NCBI GenBank assembly: GCA_035476635.1
Contig: DATILI010000298.1
Coordinates: forward strand, 1-9,476
DNA: 9,476 bases
DNA from: DATILI01 sp035476635
Lineage (GTDB): Bacteria > Pseudomonadota > Gammaproteobacteria > Burkholderiales > Burkholderiaceae_C
Reading direction: 5' to 3'
The position numbers were made by a program, and so were the translations under genes. The stretch's first letter is position 1. Every line of letters starts with the position of its first letter. Below the pieces are notes generated by a model. That model made no database searches. It saw only the letters and a list, made by a program, of their open reading frames with translations, and had not been told where the DNA came from. Shown here piece by piece: positions 6,265-9,476 of the stretch.

Positions 6265-6270
6265 ATTGTA
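6265..6270 (-). promoter_or_regulatory. Possible -10 element for the zapB-like/zapA operon
   Basis: On the minus strand TACAAT matches the -10 consensus at five of six bases. A TTGAAA lies upstream but at only 14-bp spacing, so the -35 is uncertain. It is divergent from the riboswitch promoter region. Confidence 0.4.
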
Positions 6271-6293
6271 GGGTTTGTGACAGATTTCAACCT

Positions 6294-6299
6294 TAAAAT
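6294..6299 (+). promoter_or_regulatory. Possible -10 element for the cobalamin riboswitch transcript
   Basis: TAAAAT matches the -10 consensus at five of six bases and lies just before the aptamer. No good -35 is present at 16-18 bp spacing; TTGTGA (6275-6280) is too close. Transcription would begin near 6306, at the base of the aptamer's P1 stem. Confidence 0.4.
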
Positions 6300-6306
6300 C
6301 CCCGCT

Positions 6307-6520
6307 GTTGGTGCTCGCGGTGTGGTTCACATGCCGCAGTTCAACGGGAAGCAGGAGGGACCGCCCATCACGCGGCGAAGCCCAACCTGCGCTGCCCCCG
6401 CAACGGTCAAGCGGACGAATCGCAAGATTCAGCTTGCCAACACACAAGCCACTGGACGCCTTGAACAAGCGACTGGGAAGGCGTTGGCAAGTTGCTCCGC
6501 CAGCCCGGATACCGGCCAAC
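6307..6520 (+). ncRNA. Cobalamin (B12) riboswitch aptamer
   Basis: The conserved segments of the cobalamin riboswitch appear in the expected order: AACGGGAA (6343-6350), CCCCGCAACGGTC (around 6396-6408), GCCACTGG (6448-6455), GGGAAGGC (6475-6482) and the B12-box-like AGCCCGGATACCGGCC (about 6502-6517). A P1 stem can form between GTTGG (6307-6311) and CCAAC (6516-6520). GCAGG (6351-6355) pairs with CCTGC (6386-6390) as an internal helix. In this family adenosylcobalamin binding lowers expression of B12 uptake and salvage genes. It sits directly before a terminator and btuB, which fits the known use. The exact 5' end is not certain. Confidence 0.95.
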
Positions 6521-6559
6521 AAGGTGGTCTTTGCCCATGGGCCAAGGCCGTGAACGTCC

Positions 6560-6594
6560 ATGCGCCGGCGGGGAAGCCGGCGAGGGCATTTTTT
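6560..6594 (+). terminator. Intrinsic terminator of the riboswitch (expression platform)
   Basis: The hairpin has stem GCCGGC (6564-6569) / GCCGGC (6576-6581) with loop GGGGAA. Outer pairs ATGC (6560-6563) and GCAT (6586-6589) are separated from the stem by a four-base bulge, GAGG. Six T residues follow (6589-6594). It ends 16 bases before the btuB ATG, so it is a transcription-attenuation platform. The B12-box end CCGGC (6512-6516) is complementary to GCCGG (6564-6568) and could act as the anti-terminator partner. That alternative pairing is an inference. Confidence 0.85.
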
Positions 6595-6610
6595 CTGTTT
6601 CGCTCCACCG

Positions 6611-8419
6611 ATGAAAACCTGTGTTTCCCCCGCGCGCCTGGCTGCGCTGACGCTGGCCCTGGCCGCCGCATTTCCCTCCCTGGCCCAGACTTCGCTTTCC
6701 GAAACGGTGGTGACGGCCACGCGCACGCCGACGCGGGCCGACAACCTGGTGAGCGACGTCGTCGTCATCGAACGCGCCGACCTGGAGAAGCTGGCCGGCC
6801 GCACGCTGCCCGAGATCCTGGCGCGCACGGCCGGCGTGCAACTGGCCACCAACGGCGGGCGCGGCAAGAGCGGCAACATCTTCATCCGCGGCACTGAATC
6901 GCGCCACACCATCCTCCTGATCGACGGCGTGCGCTATGGCTCGGCCACCGCGGGAACGCCGATCTGGAGCAACCTGCCCCTGGAGGCCATCGAGCGCATC
7001 GAGGTGCTCAAGGGCCCCGGCTCTTCGCTGTACGGCAGTGACGGCGTCGGCGGCGTGGTGCAGATCTTCACGCGCAAGGGCCGCGAAGGCTTTCATCCGA
7101 ATGCCTTCGTTTCCGTCGGCGGCGACGGATTTCGCCAGGCCGGCGCAGGCCTGAGCGGCGGCGAGGGCGCGATCAGCTACGCGCTGGACGTGCAGGCGCT
7201 GCGCGAGACGGGCTTCTCCACCACCAACCCGAGCGTGCAGTTCGGCAATCACAACCCGGACCGCGACCCGTTCAAGCAGCAGTCGCTGAGTGCCGCGCTG
7301 GGCTGGCGCATCGCGCCCGACTGGAAGCTGGACCTCGGCGCGCTGTATTCCGACGGCGTCAACCACTACGACGATGGCCCCGGCCGCGACACGCAGGACA
7401 ATGTGCGCAGCCACGTGCTGCGCGCGGGTGTCAGCGGCAAGTTCACGCCGGGCTGGAAGACGCAGCTGCAGGTGTCCCAGAGTGCCGACACGTCCAACAC
7501 CACCGTGGGTGCCTTCCTGCCCAGCGATTTCAAGACCTCGCAGGACCAGGTGTTCTGGCAGAACGACGTGGACACGCCCGTAGGCGTGGCCCTGTTCGGC
7601 CTGGAGCGGCTGGAGCAGAAGGTGGAGGGCTCCACCGCCTATACCGTGAACCAGCGCACCATCTCCTCGGCCTTCATCGGGCTGAACGGCAACGCTGGCC
7701 GCCACAGCTGGCAGTTGAACGCCCGGCGCGACCGCAACTCGCAGTTCGGCAGCAGCAGCACCGGCTTTGCCGGCTACGGCTTCAAGCTCACGGATGCCTG
7801 GCGCGCGCACGTCTCGCACGGCACCAGCTTCGTCGCGCCCTCGTTCAACCAGCTGTACTTTCCCGGATTTGGCACGGCCACGCTGCAGCCCGAACGCGGC
7901 AGGAACACCGATGTCGGCGTGAGCTGGACCAACGCGGGCCACACCGTCAAGCTGGTGCACTTTGACAACAAGATCCGCGGCTTCATTCCCTCCGGGCCAC
8001 TGCCGGCGAATGTGCCGCGCGCGCGCATCGAGGGCTGGACGCTGAGCTACGAGGGCAGCATCGGCGCGCTGGCGCTGCGCGCCTCGTACGATGCGCTGGA
8101 TCCGCGCAACGAACTGACCGGCCGCAAACTGCCGCGCCGCAGCGACGCGCAGGCCATGCTTGGCGCCGACTACACGCTGGGGGCCTGGAAGTTCGGCGGC
8201 ACGGTGTTGCATGCGGGCGATCGCTTCGACGACGCGGGCAACACCTTCCGCATCTCCGGCTACACCACGGTGGACCTGCACGCCGAGTACGCACTGGCCA
8301 AGGACTGGGCGCTGCAGGGCAACGTGCGCAACCTGAGCGACCGGGCTTACCAGACTGTGCGCGGCTACAACCAGCCGCCGCGCGCGGTGTTTGTCACCCT
8401 GCGCTGGCAACCCAAGTAA
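6611..8419 (+). CDS. btuB: BtuB-like TonB-dependent outer-membrane receptor for vitamin B12
   Basis: The 602-residue protein (E. coli BtuB has 614) starts with a signal peptide, MKTCVSPARLAALTLALAAAF, cleaved near SLAQ. The TonB box is SETVVTATR, close to the E. coli BtuB type. A plug domain follows at about residues 35-145, with VVVIERADLEKLAGRTLPEIL, IFIRGTESRHTILLIDGVR and EVLKGPGSSLYGSDGVGGVVQI. The rest is a TonB-dependent beta barrel. It ends VFVTLRWQPK, without the usual final aromatic residue. It would carry corrinoids across the outer membrane using TonB-ExbBD energy. The upstream cobalamin riboswitch makes a corrinoid substrate very likely. I chose the ATG at 6611 because it starts the signal peptide; an ATG at 6560 would add 17 residues coded by the terminator hairpin. 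No Shine-Dalgarno sequence precedes either start. The next gene begins 10 bp after the stop. Confidence 0.94.
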   Translation: MKTCVSPARLAALTLALAAAFPSLAQTSLSETVVTATRTPTRADNLVSDVVVIERADLEKLAGRTLPEILARTAGVQLATNGGRGKSGNIFIRGTESRHTILLIDGVRYGSATAGTPIWSNLPLEAIERIEVLKGPGSSLYGSDGVGGVVQIFTRKGREGFHPNAFVSVGGDGFRQAGAGLSGGEGAISYALDVQALRETGFSTTNPSVQFGNHNPDRDPFKQQSLSAALGWRIAPDWKLDLGALYSDGVNHYDDGPGRDTQDNVRSHVLRAGVSGKFTPGWKTQLQVSQSADTSNTTVGAFLPSDFKTSQDQVFWQNDVDTPVGVALFGLERLEQKVEGSTAYTVNQRTISSAFIGLNGNAGRHSWQLNARRDRNSQFGSSSTGFAGYGFKLTDAWRAHVSHGTSFVAPSFNQLYFPGFGTATLQPERGRNTDVGVSWTNAGHTVKLVHFDNKIRGFIPSGPLPANVPRARIEGWTLSYEGSIGALALRASYDALDPRNELTGRKLPRRSDAQAMLGADYTLGAWKFGGTVLHAGDRFDDAGNTFRISGYTTVDLHAEYALAKDWALQGNVRNLSDRAYQTVRGYNQPPRAVFVTLRWQPK

Positions 8420-8429
8420 GCTTCGCCGC

Positions 8430-9242
8430 ATGCCGATCGAGATCGCCCAGGGCCCCCAACGCATCGTCTGCCTCACCGAGGAAACGACCGAGTGGCTGTA
8501 CCTGCTGGGAGAGGAGGCGCGCATCGTCGGCATCTCGGGCTACACCGTGCGGCCGCGCCGCGCGCGCGAAGACAAGCCCAAGGTCAGCGCGTTCCTGTCC
8601 GCGAAGATCGACAAGATCCTCGCGCTCGCGCCCGACTGCGTGTTCGGCTTTTCCGATTTGCAGGCCGACATCGCGAGCGCGCTGATCCGCCACGGCGTGC
8701 AGGTCACGGTGTTCAACCAGCGCAGCGTGCAGGAGATCTTTTCCGTGCTGTACCAGGTGGCCGCGATGGTCGGGCAGGCCGAGCGCGGGCAGGCGCTGCT
8801 GCAAGGCATGCGCGAACGCCTGCAGGCAATCGAGGCCGCTGCCCAGGCCCTGCCGCGCCGGCCCAAGGTGTACTTCGAGGAGTGGGACACACCGCACATC
8901 AGCGCGATCCGCTGGGTCTCCGAACTCCTGGGGCTTGCTGGCGGTGACGACTGCTTTGCCGAACTTTCCAAGGAGTCGCTGGGCAAGAACCGCATCATTG
9001 CGGATGGCGCCGAGATCGTGCGGCGCAACCCCGACATCATCATCGGTTCCTGGTGCGGCAAGAAGTTCCGAGCGGACAAGGTGGCGGCACGCGTTGGCTG
9101 GGAAGCCGTGAACGCGGTGAAGAACGGGCAACTGTTCGAGATCAAGTCCGCCGATATCCTGCAGCCCGGCCCGGCGGCGCTGACCGACGGTGTGGAGCAG
9201 CTGCATCGCATCGTGCGCGACTGGAGCCAGGCCCATGCTTGA
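8430..9242 (+). CDS. BtuF-like corrinoid-binding protein of the ABC substrate-binding fold, no visible signal peptide
   Basis: The 270-residue product has the two-lobe helical-backbone binding-protein pattern: IVCLTEETTEWLYLLG at the start, KIDKILALAPDCVFGFSDLQADIASAL and GVQVTVFNQRSVQEI in the first lobe, a linking helix, then VYFEEWDTPHISAIRWVSELLGLAGG and DIIIGSWCGKKF in the second lobe. BtuF and its relatives bind B12 and deliver it to BtuCD. Unusually, the protein begins MPIEIAQGPQRIVCLTEE with no hydrophobic signal sequence, and the in-frame extension upstream to the TTG at 8391 has none either. It could be a cytosolic corrinoid binder, or be exported by another route. It follows btuB by 10 bp and overlaps cobU by 8 bp, so it shares the riboswitch-controlled operon. 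No btuC or btuD is visible in the window. Confidence 0.85.
   Translation: MPIEIAQGPQRIVCLTEETTEWLYLLGEEARIVGISGYTVRPRRAREDKPKVSAFLSAKIDKILALAPDCVFGFSDLQADIASALIRHGVQVTVFNQRSVQEIFSVLYQVAAMVGQAERGQALLQGMRERLQAIEAAAQALPRRPKVYFEEWDTPHISAIRWVSELLGLAGGDDCFAELSKESLGKNRIIADGAEIVRRNPDIIIGSWCGKKFRADKVAARVGWEAVNAVKNGQLFEIKSADILQPGPAALTDGVEQLHRIVRDWSQAHA
9223..9226 (+). promoter_or_regulatory. Ribosome binding site of cobU
   Basis: GGAG lies eight bases before the ATG at 9235, inside the end of the preceding gene, and supports this start. Confidence 0.5.
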
Positions 9243-9476
9243 GCCGGCTTGCGTGCTGCGGGTGGTGCGCAGCGAATTGATCCTGGGTGGCCAAAGGAGC
9301 GGCAAGTCGCGGCGCGCCGAAACCTTGGCCGCAACCTGGCTTGCGCAATCGCCGTCGCACCGCGCTGTCTTCATCGCCACTGCGCAAGCCTGGGACGAGG
9401 AAATGCGCGAGCGCATCGCGCGGCACCAGCGCGACCGCGCCGAGCGCGTGCCGGGCATGGCCACGGTGGAAGAGCC
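9235..9476 (+). CDS. cobU: CobU/CobP, adenosylcobinamide kinase / adenosylcobinamide-phosphate guanylyltransferase (3' end cut)
   Basis: Eighty codons lie in the window. The N-terminus has LILGGQRSGKSRRAE (residues 16-30), the P-loop typical of CobU with GGxRSGKS. Next comes VFIATAQAWDEEMRERIARHQRDRAERV (residues 45-72), the second family motif with the ATA and RI..H..R pattern. The visible end is TVEEP. The enzyme phosphorylates adenosylcobinamide and then adds GMP to make adenosylcobinamide-GDP, a step of corrinoid salvage and of the nucleotide-loop branch of B12 synthesis. The ATG overlaps the stop of the previous gene by 8 bp (ATGCTTGA), a sign of translational coupling in one operon under the cobalamin riboswitch. 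The family is usually about 170-190 residues long, so more than half lies outside. Confidence 0.93.
   Translation, partial: MLEPACVLRVVRSELILGGQRSGKSRRAETLAATWLAQSPSHRAVFIATAQAWDEEMRERIARHQRDRAERVPGMATVEE

Noticed and set aside
6277..6897. Plus-strand frame of 206 codons through the riboswitch
   Set aside because: It covers the conserved cobalamin aptamer and terminator and then runs out of frame into btuB, so coding is unlikely.
6407..8533. Minus-strand open frame of 708 codons opposite btuB
   Set aside because: The product has no recognisable motif and is rich in Ala, Arg and Val, whereas btuB on the other strand has a signal peptide, TonB box and plug domain.
8394..9464. Minus-strand open frame of 356 codons opposite the BtuF-like gene and cobU
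   Set aside because: It is the antisense shadow of two well-supported genes and shows no domain of its own.
1..9476. Search by eye for CRISPR arrays, tRNA genes, transposases and phage genes
   Set aside because: No regularly spaced repeats, tRNA-like cloverleaf or mobile-element protein was seen.

Overview
The window looks like chromosomal DNA of a betaproteobacterium, probably order Burkholderiales and close to Comamonadaceae. This rests on the high G+C content, the style of the MetR, MetE, ZapA and TSUP proteins, and the gene order. No match was run, so the taxon is an inference. I see no insertion sequence, CRISPR array, tRNA or rRNA.

Left part (1-3216): metR, a LysR-type regulator cut by the window edge, is divergent from metE, the cobalamin-independent methionine synthase. 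About 100 bp separate them, with several TTGAA/TTCAA half-sites that fit MetR control. MetE keeps all four zinc ligands and carries a His/Cys-containing insert near residues 102-128.

Middle part (3213-6242, minus strand): in transcription order this holds a small ZapB-like coiled-coil gene, zapA, two small lipoprotein genes of unknown function, a structured region that may be the 6S RNA gene (ssrS), and a TauE/SafE-type membrane transporter gene. The transporter and metE are convergent, and their stop codons share a single CTAG. The lipoprotein pair is visibly lower in G+C than its neighbours and may be an insertion into a zapA-ssrS neighbourhood.

Right part (6307-9476, plus strand): a cobalamin riboswitch with a clear intrinsic terminator precedes btuB (outer-membrane TonB-dependent corrinoid receptor). 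Next come a BtuF-like periplasmic-binding-fold protein that lacks a visible signal peptide, and the start of cobU/cobP (adenosylcobinamide kinase/guanylyltransferase). This is a B12-repressed corrinoid uptake and salvage operon that continues past the window.

The two ends are linked physiologically: metR-metE provides methionine without B12, while the btuB operon gathers B12. The metE leader itself has no B12 riboswitch. Most of the window is well-known biology. The less explained items are the lipoprotein pair, the candidate ncRNA, the MetE insert and the leaderless BtuF-like protein.
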